Assembly: GCA_947495425.1 (NCBI GenBank) | Contig: CANLYR010000008.1 | Coordinates: forward strand, 62,001 to 126,000 | DNA length: 64,000 bases | DNA from: an uncultured Aquimarina sp. | GTDB taxonomy: Bacteria; Bacteroidota; Bacteroidia; Flavobacteriales; Flavobacteriaceae | Direction of reading: 5' to 3' | Shown: positions 19,262 to 28,650 of the stretch, piece by piece | Layout of the letters: every line of letters starts with the position of its first letter | Position numbering within the stretch: position 1 is the first letter of the stretch | Program-made: the position numbers and the translations under genes | The notes under the pieces: model-generated | What the model was told of the DNA's origin: nothing | Databases searched by the model: none | The model's input: only the letters and a program-made list of their open reading frames with translations

Positions 19262-21367
19262 TTATTTTAACATTTTAGTGGCTTCACCTACATCCTCTAC
19301 CGGATATTTGCAGGAGTTATTTACACATACATATAGTAATGTTTTACCCTGCACAAATCTGTTTTTTAATAATACGGCTTCAGAATCTAATAAACTCCCG
19401 GCTATAAGCTTGTTTGGAATGTAGGTTTTGTTGAGTTGTTCTGCTTTAGTTCTTGATTCTATACCCGTAATGGCTACTTCATAAAAATCGAATGAAAAAT
19501 TGAGCATTAAATCAAGCCAATTAGAATATCCAGAAGCATGCGACTGAATTTGTGGTTTTATATTATGCAACATCTGTTCACTAATTTCCTTATAATCTGG
19601 TCGATCATAATAATGAGATAATAGAAACAGATTTTTGGCCATAATAGAATTGGATGCAGGGATTACATTATCACTAGATTCTATAGTACGCGTTATAAGT
19701 TGTGGGTCTTGATCAGAGGTAAAGTAAAATATGCTCTTTTCTCTATCAAAAAAATGTGCCAACGCATACTCAGTAAGTTGTTTTGAAATTGTTATCCATT
19801 CTGAATCGAATGTACTTTGATATAAGGCTATAAAGGCTTCAATAACGGTGGCATAATCCTCTAGATACCCATTCACACTACTTTTTCCATTTTTATAAGT
19901 ATGAAATAATGAATTGTCATCTTTTAACTGATTATTTTTAATGAAAATAGCATTTTTTATAGCAGCATCCAGAAATTCCTTGTCTCCAAAAACGTTATAC
20001 GCATCCAGATATCCTTTTAGCATAAGTGCATTCCATGAGGTTAGGGTTTTATCGTCTAATCTAGGTCGGGGTCGTTTTTCGCGATGTTGTCGTAACACTT
20101 TTTTCCACCGCGCACGTTTTTTATTCAAGACTTCAATAGTGACATTATTATCTTTACAAAATTCAAGATCATCATCTTTTTTGATTAAAACATAGTTGTC
20201 CTTTTCCCAAAAGCCATATTCGTTTATGTTGTAATATTTAGAAAAAAGATCATAGTCATTCTCTAAAAGTATTTTAAGTTCTTCCTTAGTCCAAACATAA
20301 TAAGCACCTTCTTCTAATTCATTTTCCTCAGTCATACTATCGGCATCTAGAGAAGAGTAAAAAGCATGTTGTGAGTTAGTAAGTTCTTTTGAAGTAAAGG
20401 CTAATGTTTGATATACTACATCTTTGAGCCAAGGATCTTTTGTGACTAAATACGCGTTAGCATACAGACTTACTAATTGGGCATTATCATATAACATTTT
20501 TTCAAAATGGGGGATATGCCATTTTCCATCTGTAGAATACCGAGAAAAACCGCCACCAATATGATCGTATATACCTCCGAAGGATATGCTTTTTAGTGTA
20601 TTTATAACGTATTCTTTTAATTCTTTATCTCTGGTTTGGTGTGCATAGCGAAGTAGGAATTGATAATTATTAGGCATCATAAATTTTGGAACTCGCTTTG
20701 TACCACCTTGCTTGTGGTCAAAATGGATACTCCATTCTTTTACTGCAGAAGCAATAAAATCTTTGTGAAAATTTCGTTCATCAGTATTTATTTCAATAAG
20801 GTCGATGGCTTTGATACCTTGTTCTAGTTTTTCGGCGTATTCTAATAATGTATCAGGTTGTTTCTTGTATAAATTTGCAATTTGCTGCAAAGCTTGAATC
20901 CAATTTCCTTTTGGAAAATAAGTGCCTCCCCATACAGGTCTCCCATCGGGCAATGTGACTACATTAAGGGGCCACCCACCACTACCGGTCATCAATTGCA
21001 CGGCATTCATATATACCTGATCTATGTCTGGGCGTTCTTCTCTATCTACCTTAATATTAATAAAATCAGCATTCATTGTCGCTGCAACCTCTGGGTCTTC
21101 AAAACTTTCATGCTCCATCACGTGACACCAATGGCAGGCAGCATAGCCAATACTAACGATGATGAGCTTATTTTCTTTTTTTGCTTGATCTAATGCTTTC
21201 TCTCCCCAAGGCTTCCAGTCTACAGGGTTGTGAGCGTGCTGAAGTAAATAGGGACTAGTCTCCTGAGCGAGTTCATTGGTATAGGTATGTTTCATAGCTT
21301 GTTGATTTTGATGTCTACAGGAGATTGTTATAATGAATAAGAAAATAGGCCAATACTTCATGATCAT
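19262..21367 (-). CDS. Thioredoxin domain-containing protein, DUF255/YyaL (SPATA20-like)
   Basis: [65 protein letters not shown]. Confidence 0.93.
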   Translation of the reverse strand: MIMKYWPIFLFIITISCRHQNQQAMKHTYTNELAQETSPYLLQHAHNPVDWKPWGEKALDQAKKENKLIIVSIGYAACHWCHVMEHESFEDPEVAATMNADFINIKVDREERPDIDQVYMNAVQLMTGSGGWPLNVVTLPDGRPVWGGTYFPKGNWIQALQQIANLYKKQPDTLLEYAEKLEQGIKAIDLIEINTDERNFHKDFIASAVKEWSIHFDHKQGGTKRVPKFMMPNNYQFLLRYAHQTRDKELKEYVINTLKSISFGGIYDHIGGGFSRYSTDGKWHIPHFEKMLYDNAQLVSLYANAYLVTKDPWLKDVVYQTLAFTSKELTNSQHAFYSSLDADSMTEENELEEGAYYVWTKEELKILLENDYDLFSKYYNINEYGFWEKDNYVLIKKDDDLEFCKDNNVTIEVLNKKRARWKKVLRQHREKRPRPRLDDKTLTSWNALMLKGYLDAYNVFGDKEFLDAAIKNAIFIKNNQLKDDNSLFHTYKNGKSSVNGYLEDYATVIEAFIALYQSTFDSEWITISKQLTEYALAHFFDREKSIFYFTSDQDPQLITRTIESSDNVIPASNSIMAKNLFLLSHYYDRPDYKEISEQMLHNIKPQIQSHASGYSNWLDLMLNFSFDFYEVAITGIESRTKAEQLNKTYIPNKLIAGSLLDSEAVLLKNRFVQGKTLLYVCVNNSCKYPVEDVGEATKMLK

Positions 21368-21395
21368 TAGTTTAGATACTGTCTAAAATATAAAA

Positions 21396-21420
21396 AGCAT
21401 TCTGAAGATTTCAGAATGCT
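21396..21420 (-). terminator. Terminator downstream of the dodecin gene
   Basis: AGCATTCTGAA-gat-TTCAGAATGCT; U-tract on the minus-strand transcript. Confidence 0.75.
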
Positions 21421-21443
21421 CTTAACAAAGAAAATATATATTT

Positions 21444-21644
21444 TTATTTTATTTCAAAAGAAACCTTAAGATTTACTCTATATTCATCGATCTCATTATT
21501 TTTAACGGTAACTTTCTGATCTGATACCCAAGCAGATTTAATGTTTTTTACAGTTTTTGCTGCTTCTTTAATACCAGTTTTTGTAGCATCTTCCCAGCCT
21601 TTTTCTGAGCTCGCGATTATTTCTATAGTTTTAACAATTGCCAT
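21444..21644 (-). CDS. Dodecin family protein
   Basis: 66 aa: MAIVKTIEIIASSEKGWEDATKTGIKEAAKTVKNIKSAWVSDQKVTVKNNEIDEYRVNLKVSFEIK. Confidence 0.93.
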   Translation of the reverse strand: MAIVKTIEIIASSEKGWEDATKTGIKEAAKTVKNIKSAWVSDQKVTVKNNEIDEYRVNLKVSFEIK

Positions 21645-21768
21645 TTTAATGATTTTTTTAATTAATATTTCAAAAGAATCTCTAAGATACGGGATACTTT
21701 GTTCTTTTGGAATAAAAGCAAGTAATCTTTTAACAGTTTTTCGTTATAACGAATTGTTTTTCGTTAAA

Positions 21769-22674
21769 CTACCCATTAATGGCTTCAACAGATTCGATTT
21801 TGTCTTTTAGCATCTCTTTTAGCATATTTTCAATTCCATTTTTTAAAGTAAAAGTAGAAGAAGGGCATCCACTACATGCTCCTTGTAAAATCACTTTTAC
21901 AACTTTGCTTTGTGGATCATAAGAGTCAAATAATATATTACCTCCGTCACTGGCAACTGCAGGTTTGATGTATTCCTCAATAATATTTACAATATCTTTA
22001 GATACATCATCAAGTTGTTCAAAATTAGCATCTACATGTTTTTCTACTTCGCTCTTCACGACTGCGGCATTTGCTGATAAAACTTCTTTTCCTTGCTCTA
22101 AATAATTACGTAAAAACTCTCGTATCTCTACAGTTACATCATTCCAATCAGACATGTCATATTTATTGATAGAGATATAGTTCTCATCTATATATACTTC
22201 TTTTACAAAAGGGAAATGAAATAATTCTTGTGCTAAAGGAGCTTCTTTGGCATCATCAATATTTTTAAATTCATGACCGGCAGTTACTAATTTTTTATTC
22301 GCAACAAATTTTAATACCGCAGGATTAGGAGTACTTTCAGCATATATGGTAATCGCTACCTTTTTGCTGGTTTCTGTTTCTGTGACTACTGCTTTGCCAC
22401 TGTTGAGGTAATTTTTGATCTGTTCGGCTACTTCTTCCTGTACATCTGGCCATGCTACAATATCATATTTATCGATGGCTACAAAGTTTTGGGCAATAAA
22501 CACTCTTTTAACAAAGGGTAAGTAAAATAATTCTTGTGCAAGAGGAGAGTTTTTGGCTTGATCTATATTCTCAAACTCGTAACTGGTATGTTCTGTTAAA
22601 AAATAATTGGCTTCAAACTTAATAATGCCCGGATTAGATGTAGTCTCTATCTTTATTTCAAAATTCTTTTCCAT
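21769..22674 (-). CDS. NifU/NFU family Fe-S scaffold protein with two N-terminal NFU_N-like repeats
   Basis: NifU C-terminal motif GACSGCPSSTFTLKNGIENML; two parallel SNPG/TPNPA...APLAQELFxxPFVK repeats. Confidence 0.92.
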   Translation of the reverse strand: MEKNFEIKIETTSNPGIIKFEANYFLTEHTSYEFENIDQAKNSPLAQELFYLPFVKRVFIAQNFVAIDKYDIVAWPDVQEEVAEQIKNYLNSGKAVVTETETSKKVAITIYAESTPNPAVLKFVANKKLVTAGHEFKNIDDAKEAPLAQELFHFPFVKEVYIDENYISINKYDMSDWNDVTVEIREFLRNYLEQGKEVLSANAAVVKSEVEKHVDANFEQLDDVSKDIVNIIEEYIKPAVASDGGNILFDSYDPQSKVVKVILQGACSGCPSSTFTLKNGIENMLKEMLKDKIESVEAING

Positions 22675-22796
22675 GTACTGATTTTTGGCAAATTTACTAA
22701 AAAGCAATGCGATATCATCATAGTATCTATCATGCTAACAATTTTTAACGAATTGTACTTAAAAAACGTAAAGACTTAGATTCTAACAAAAATTTA

Positions 22797-22804
22797 TATC
22801 TTTG
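22797..22804 (+). promoter_or_regulatory. -7 element TATCTTTG upstream of the porP/sprF-like gene
   Basis: TAnnTTTG match; implies a 5' UTR of about 115 nt. Confidence 0.4.
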
Positions 22805-22927
22805 AAACCATCATATTATTATGATTTTATTTTTATTAGTAATGTGAAGCCCAACAATCTAAACTATTTTTAGTAGTTTAGATTAGAATCGAAAATTCTA
22901 TTCAGCCCCTTAAAAGATAGAACCCAA

Positions 22928-23947
22928 ATGAACTTGAAAACGTATTATGTATTAGTATTGGTATTATTTTCCAAAATTGTATTTTCACAAGAAGGAGTTC
23001 CTATCTATGCAGATTATTTATCAGATAATTTATATCTGGTTCATCCAGCCATGGCTGGTGCAGCAAATGCCAATAAAATTAGACTTACAGCAAGAAAACA
23101 ATGGTTTGATGTTGATAATGCGCCCAATACGCAATCAGCGAATGTTAATTTTAGAATTGGAGAAAAAACAGGGCTAGGAGGAATTATATATCAAGATGAA
23201 AACGGAAGATTTTCTCAAACAGGCGTGTACGTTTCTTTTGCATATCATTTATTATTTTCTAGAGATAGAACGGATTTGAATATGTTATCCTTTGGAGTAA
23301 GTGGAGGATTTATTCAATCTAATTTAGATCTAGTTGGTTTGGATGATTTTGCAGATCCTGATCCAGTAATTTTGGATAGGGTGCAAAAGGATGCTTATTA
23401 TAATGTAGATGTAGGGGTATCCTATAATTTTTTAGAATGGTATGCACATTTTACCGTAAAAAATCTGTTACCTACTACCAGAGATACTTTTAACAATGGT
23501 ACACCAATACAAGAATCAAATAATCAGCGTAGGTATGTTTTTTCTTTTGGATATCTTTTTGGTGTAGGTAATTCTTGGAGTCTGGAACCATCAATGATGT
23601 ATCAGGCAACTGAGCAAACACAAGAGAGTAGTGTTGATGGTAATATGAAAGTATATAGAGATCTAGGAGAAGTCACAACATTATGGGGAGGATTATCATA
23701 CAGGCGTAGTCTGGATGGAGCACAGTTTACCCAGGATGGAGTTGCTGTAAAAACTCAAAATTTACAATATTTTACCCCGTTTTTGGGCGTTAACTACAAA
23801 AACTGGATGGTAGGATATACCTACAGTTATCAATCTAACGATGTGGTACTAAGTGATGGTGGTTTTCATCAAATTACATTAGGATACGATTTCGGAAAGC
23901 GTAAGGAACGTTGGAACTGTAAATGTCCGGCAATTAATGTGAAGTAG
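22928..23947 (+). CDS. Type IX secretion system membrane protein, PorP/SprF family
   Basis: QEGVPIYADYLSDNLYLVHPAMAGAANANKIRLTARKQWFDVDNAPNTQ...; PorP/SprF fold. Confidence 0.92.
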   Translation: MNLKTYYVLVLVLFSKIVFSQEGVPIYADYLSDNLYLVHPAMAGAANANKIRLTARKQWFDVDNAPNTQSANVNFRIGEKTGLGGIIYQDENGRFSQTGVYVSFAYHLLFSRDRTDLNMLSFGVSGGFIQSNLDLVGLDDFADPDPVILDRVQKDAYYNVDVGVSYNFLEWYAHFTVKNLLPTTRDTFNNGTPIQESNNQRRYVFSFGYLFGVGNSWSLEPSMMYQATEQTQESSVDGNMKVYRDLGEVTTLWGGLSYRRSLDGAQFTQDGVAVKTQNLQYFTPFLGVNYKNWMVGYTYSYQSNDVVLSDGGFHQITLGYDFGKRKERWNCKCPAINVK

Positions 23948-24102
23948 TATTAAATTTAGTTTTTAACTATCCTTCGCACATTTAATACTGTTTTAATTTG
24001 AATCTAAAGAACTATCTTCTGATTTCTAAATTACAGTCAAAAATGATCTGGTTTTCAATTCATATTAAATTTCCGAAGTATAAAATTTAGTGACAATACC
24101 AC

Positions 24103-24110
24103 TAACTTTG
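24103..24110 (+). promoter_or_regulatory. -7 element TAACTTTG upstream of the Crp/Fnr regulator
   Basis: TAnnTTTG match about 25 bp before the start. Confidence 0.45.
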
Positions 24111-24135
24111 TAGCTCATCTTTTATCTTCTAATAC

Positions 24136-24699
24136 GTGCAGAAAAAACTAAGAAATCATATAGAAGAAATAGTATCGTTGACCAATCATGAGTTTTCATT
24201 TGTACTTTCTCATTTTACTACTAATAAAGCTAAAAAGCACGAATTATTGATTCAAGAAGGTAAAAGTGTACCCTATATTTACTTTGTTGTCTCTGGGCTT
24301 TTGAAATTGATATTTACAGATGAATCAGGAAAAGAACATATTATTTCTTTTGCGATGGAAGATTGGTGGGAAAGTGATTTTCAAGCTTTTTATACCCAAA
24401 CTAAAGCAACAATGTCATTGCAATGCATTGAAGATACTGATGTTTTCTGCCTTTCATTGAAAGAGTATCACAAGTTATGTGCAGGTCTTCAGAAAATGGA
24501 GCATTTTTTTCTAAAAAAAGCAAATGGAGGTCACATAGGGTCGCAGCAACAGATACTGTCATTTTTAACATTGAATGCTAAAGATCGATACGAACATTTA
24601 CTTAAACGATACCCTTCATTGCTACAACGCGTATCCAAAACTCAACTTGCTTCTTACCTGGGAGTTTCTCGTGAAACTCTAAGCCGACTTATTACTTAA
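24136..24699 (+). CDS. Crp/Fnr family transcriptional regulator
   Basis: cNMP-binding-like domain plus C-terminal HTH (VSKTQLASYLGVSRETLSRLI). Confidence 0.9.
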   Translation: MQKKLRNHIEEIVSLTNHEFSFVLSHFTTNKAKKHELLIQEGKSVPYIYFVVSGLLKLIFTDESGKEHIISFAMEDWWESDFQAFYTQTKATMSLQCIEDTDVFCLSLKEYHKLCAGLQKMEHFFLKKANGGHIGSQQQILSFLTLNAKDRYEHLLKRYPSLLQRVSKTQLASYLGVSRETLSRLIT

Positions 24700-24792
24700 T
24701 TTTTTCTGTAGTCATTCAAAATTGTGAGGTTTATCACACTCAAATATATGTGCTGTTATCATCTTTGTAAGCTATGAATTAAAACTATAATC

Positions 24793-25263
24793 ATGATGAA
24801 AATCGCAAAGATTTTAGTAATCACAGTATTAACATTTGCGTCATCGATGGCACAAAATAAAAAAGAAAAACAGATGGAAAAACGAGTAATAAATCCATGG
24901 AAATGGCAGGACGCGCGTAACTACGTACAAGCTGTAGAGGCAAAAAACGTAGAAAGTACGCTTTACATTTCTGGGCAGACAGCAATTAGTGCAGAAGGAG
25001 CGTCAAGCACTGCCGATATGAAAACCCAATTAATTGAAGCAATACAAAATTTGGAACAAGTAGTCAATGAGGCAGGCTACGAATGCAAAAATATCGTACG
25101 GTTAAATATCTATACCACCTCTAATGATGAGCTTTTGCGATGTTTTGAGGTATTTCAGGATTGGGTTGCAAAACACGATATGAAACAAGCACTTACATTG
25201 ATAGAGGTACAAAGTCTCTTTGAGACCTTGACAATAGAATTGGAAGCTACTGTTGTCAAATAA
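24793..25263 (+). CDS. RidA family protein with N-terminal signal sequence
   Basis: YISGQTAISAEGASSTADMKTQLIEAIQNLEQVVNEAGYECKNIVRLNIYTT...IEVQSLFETLTIELEATVVK. Confidence 0.88.
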   Translation: MMKIAKILVITVLTFASSMAQNKKEKQMEKRVINPWKWQDARNYVQAVEAKNVESTLYISGQTAISAEGASSTADMKTQLIEAIQNLEQVVNEAGYECKNIVRLNIYTTSNDELLRCFEVFQDWVAKHDMKQALTLIEVQSLFETLTIELEATVVK

Positions 25264-25294
25264 CATGAATTTTATAAACGGATACTAAAACACG

Positions 25295-25352
25295 AAGTGT
25301 GTAATTAAAAATATCGAGGATTGCAACCCTCGATATTTTTAATTACACACTT
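25295..25352. terminator. Bidirectional terminator, 25-bp perfect stem
   Basis: AAGTGTGTAATTAAAAATATCGAGG-attgcaac-CCTCGATATTTTTAATTACACACTT between convergent genes. Confidence 0.85.
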
Positions 25353-25379
25353 TATGGGATAGAATAGTGTCTGTTAGGG

Positions 25380-26249
25380 TTATTCTTTTTTATTGATAAC
25401 TCGTTCAAGAATTTTTAACTTCTCTATACTTAGCAAAAGGAGATAAGCAAACAATGTCAAGAAAAATAGGGTTATCATTATTTTTAAGTATATTTTTATA
25501 GTCCACTCTAATGCTACTTTTACTCTTTGCAGTGTTCCAATCTCAACTTCTTTTCCCTCAATTAATGAGAATTGAACGGTACAAAATTCATTTTCGTCAT
25601 CAAAATCACCTAAGCTTACACCAAGACCTTGAAGTTGTTGTTCGATCTCGAGAATACGATTTTCTAAATCCATATACTCTTCTATTTTGCCTCCTTTGGA
25701 TTTAAGATCAATAAGAGATGTTCTGATTTTTTCTAAAGATTGCTTTTTTGCGTTTAATTCTTTGTATTCGTTGGTTTTGTCTTTCTTGGTTATTTGTTTT
25801 GCTTGTACTTTTCCGATCGTTATTAGTTGGATATACAAAGCATCGAAATTTTTTGGAGGCACTCCTATGAGTACATTTAGTTTTCGAGATCCTTTATTTC
25901 CACTTTTCTGTTCAAATTGGATTAACGCATCAAATTTTTCAATGGTATTGCGGGTTAATTGTTCTTCTTTTTCAAATGTTGAAGATGTTGTCTTTATCTC
26001 TGCAATTTTTTCATATTTCTGATCAACTTTAACAACAGATTGATTTCCAGCATTTGATTTTACCTTATATTTTTTTGAAGTATAATTTTTTCTAGAGTTA
26101 GAAATACTTTCAAAAAACTGAGTTTGATTATAGGTATTATCATGTGTTTTTGTGTATCCATATATCAATCTGAAAATGAATAGTATTAAAAACGGAAAGA
26201 GTAACCATACTATTAGTTTTTTAAATCTTTTCTTAAAGGTTTGTTTCAT
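25380..26249 (-). CDS. DUF4349 domain-containing membrane protein
   Basis: Central coiled coil (KKQSLEKIRTSLIDLKSKGGKIEEYMDLENRILEIEQQLQGL) and C-terminal TM. Confidence 0.8.
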   Translation of the reverse strand: MKQTFKKRFKKLIVWLLFPFLILFIFRLIYGYTKTHDNTYNQTQFFESISNSRKNYTSKKYKVKSNAGNQSVVKVDQKYEKIAEIKTTSSTFEKEEQLTRNTIEKFDALIQFEQKSGNKGSRKLNVLIGVPPKNFDALYIQLITIGKVQAKQITKKDKTNEYKELNAKKQSLEKIRTSLIDLKSKGGKIEEYMDLENRILEIEQQLQGLGVSLGDFDDENEFCTVQFSLIEGKEVEIGTLQRVKVALEWTIKIYLKIMITLFFLTLFAYLLLLSIEKLKILERVINKKE

Positions 26250-26315
26250 CTATTCGATTGTTTTATTTTTTCTAGCACTTTTATTTCTATAGGTAGGCTA
26301 TTAACATTAATTTTT

Positions 26316-26900
26316 CTATTTCAGTACTGATTTTTTCATATCAAAGGCTAATCCGATATAATTGTTATTATTAAATTCAAATGCATCAATAATAGTCCAG
26401 CCCAGTTTTTTGGTATGTGCTTTTTCAGAGATTACATTCACTTTATTTATGAATGTTATTGAAATAGGATACTTTTTAAGAAACTCAATTCTCATTTCCT
26501 CAAATATTAGATGTAATACTCCTTTTCCTCGGTATCGCTTATCGATACATACCGGCCCATATTGAAAACTATTTTTTACAGTTATTTTTTTGTTATTAAA
26601 TGATAATTCTGGAAAACGAGACACCATAACATTAAATATCTCCCATTGCTTAAAATATTCCCAATTTGCGGCAAAAGCATAGGCAATAATTGTATGATCT
26701 TCATTTTCTGCAACAAATATCCCGTTTTGTTTAAAGATTTCCTCGATTTGAAGCGATGTAAACGGGGTAGTTACAAATCCATTTTTTAGCTCCTTCTGAC
26801 CAAGATTTTTGTACAAATTTCTTTCTTGAAGTGACAAAATTCCATCGATGTCTTTCTTATTTCCAATTCGTGTTTTTATCATTAACATTTTATCTAGCAT
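26316..26900 (-). CDS. GNAT family N-acetyltransferase
   Basis: IRIGN-type N terminus; YGPVCIDKRYRGKGVLHLIFEEM acetyl-CoA motif. Confidence 0.8.
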   Translation of the reverse strand: MLDKMLMIKTRIGNKKDIDGILSLQERNLYKNLGQKELKNGFVTTPFTSLQIEEIFKQNGIFVAENEDHTIIAYAFAANWEYFKQWEIFNVMVSRFPELSFNNKKITVKNSFQYGPVCIDKRYRGKGVLHLIFEEMRIEFLKKYPISITFINKVNVISEKAHTKKLGWTIIDAFEFNNNNYIGLAFDMKKSVLK

Positions 26901-27161
26901 TTCATATTCACTATAATTATCTCTTACTAAAGCTACGCAAAAATGTTTAGGATGCTTATAAAAGGATAATACAATATATGTTTTGCTATCTTTTCTGCTT
27001 AAGAAAATATATAGTAATTCAAGAATGACTATCTCACGCTTCTCAAAGAATTTTCAGCAAAAAAGCCTAAATGCATGAAGATCTAATAGCGTTGGAGTAC
27101 ATTTTTAAGCTAATGGACAAAGACTATTTGCTGATTGCTAAAAATCATGCAACTCCCATCT

Positions 27162-28334
27162 TTATTCCTCCCAGCTAAAAGATTTTTTTCTTCCTTGTTT
27201 TTTAATAGCATTTAGTAAGGCAGCTTCAAGATTTGAATCTTCCTTTTTACGATTATTCTTGATATAGGTAATACGTTTTTTATTCAATTCCTGTATTTTT
27301 TGCTGTATTTTTTTTCGTTCATCGCTTTTCTCAGCAATGTATTGCTTTAATTCTCCTTTAGATTTTTTCTGAAGCGCTTCTGGTAATTCTTCTACGACTA
27401 CTTCTTCTAATTCAAAATCTTTATCATCTGCTGCATCGACCAAATCCCAGCTTTTGTTTTTATAGAAGCCAGAGCTTTTGCTAATGGTTCTACTTACTGC
27501 ATTGGCTGCACTGTAGGACTCAGCATTTTTATCTTGTGCTCTTTGTTGCATTCTCTTTTGTGCCCCTCTGTTTCCGTAGTAAATATAGGTGTCATTGAGT
27601 TGGTTGTTTAATTTCAAGATTACATCATCATAAGGAGTTACAATATGAATCGTCTCGCGATTATGATCTATTGCAGTATATTCTCCCTGGGTAATATCTG
27701 CTCCATGTTTCCACTTTGTGCTTATACCTTGCTTGTAACTGCCACAAAAAATAGTATTGATGGTAATATCTTTTTCTAAGGCGTCAGTTGCGGCATGGGT
27801 ATAATCAACAGGGCCTTGAGTAAAAGGCTCGTTTCCGGCTATAAAAACCAGTTTAAGATGATCGTCATTCTTTTTCCAGTCTAGTTGATTAATTGAAGTA
27901 TTGATTACTTTTCCGCAGTATTCGTTTCCACCGTTGGTAGTGAGTGCAAAGAGTTCTTTTGATATTTCATCCAAGTCTTCAGAAAAAGGTAATACCTGTC
28001 TTATAAATCCTTCTGTAGCAGGTAAACCATCATTACCATATTCATATAATGCGATCTGAAGTTGTATCGGATGATGCCCGCATTTGGCATATGATAGTTC
28101 ATTAACAATTTCCCATAATTGCGCTTTGGCTTGATCAATTAACCCATCCATACTATTACTTGTGTCTAATAATAATGCCACTTGTATGTTGCGCGCATCA
28201 GGATCAGTTTTGGTGGTTAAAATCTCATGTGTAGTTTCTTTTTTGAATGCTAGTTTTGCATCTGATTTGTGATTTGCAGTACAAGAAGTGTATGTAAATA
28301 GACTCAAAATGCTCCATATATACAATGTTTTCAT
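27162..28334 (-). CDS. VWA domain-containing (lipo)protein
   Basis: Signal sequence with Cys; MIDAS-like DTSNSMDG. Confidence 0.88.
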   Translation of the reverse strand: MKTLYIWSILSLFTYTSCTANHKSDAKLAFKKETTHEILTTKTDPDARNIQVALLLDTSNSMDGLIDQAKAQLWEIVNELSYAKCGHHPIQLQIALYEYGNDGLPATEGFIRQVLPFSEDLDEISKELFALTTNGGNEYCGKVINTSINQLDWKKNDDHLKLVFIAGNEPFTQGPVDYTHAATDALEKDITINTIFCGSYKQGISTKWKHGADITQGEYTAIDHNRETIHIVTPYDDVILKLNNQLNDTYIYYGNRGAQKRMQQRAQDKNAESYSAANAVSRTISKSSGFYKNKSWDLVDAADDKDFELEEVVVEELPEALQKKSKGELKQYIAEKSDERKKIQQKIQELNKKRITYIKNNRKKEDSNLEAALLNAIKKQGRKKSFSWEE

Positions 28335-28650
28335 GGCTTTCTTTTTTTAAATTAAATGAAACTCTATTTGAAAAACTGCTTTGGCAGAATATTCAAAATA
28401 GTAAGCTGAATTATCCCGCTGTAGAACGGGATCTTTTTACTGTTTTTACTGCTGTAAAACTATTGCTAACTATTTTTATTAAAAACCTGAAATGAGGGAA
28501 CGGTCACTATCGTTGAGTAGATGTTTCTTTTTATCTAGGGAAGTTTACTTTGTTTGTCCTAAAAGAACCACAAAACGCCGTAATTACCAGAATGGGATTT
28601 TATTATCCCGTATAAATGGATTAAGTTTATCCTGTTTAAATGCACATTAT

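Noticed and set aside
19239-19424. Plus-strand ORF overlapping the YyaL-like gene
   Set aside because: Almost entirely antisense to a well-supported CDS; composition not protein-like.
28492-28650. N-terminal 53-aa extension of the sensor kinase
   Set aside because: MRERSLSLSRCFFLSREVYF... does not look like coding sequence, and the ATG at 28651 gives a clean signal peptide.
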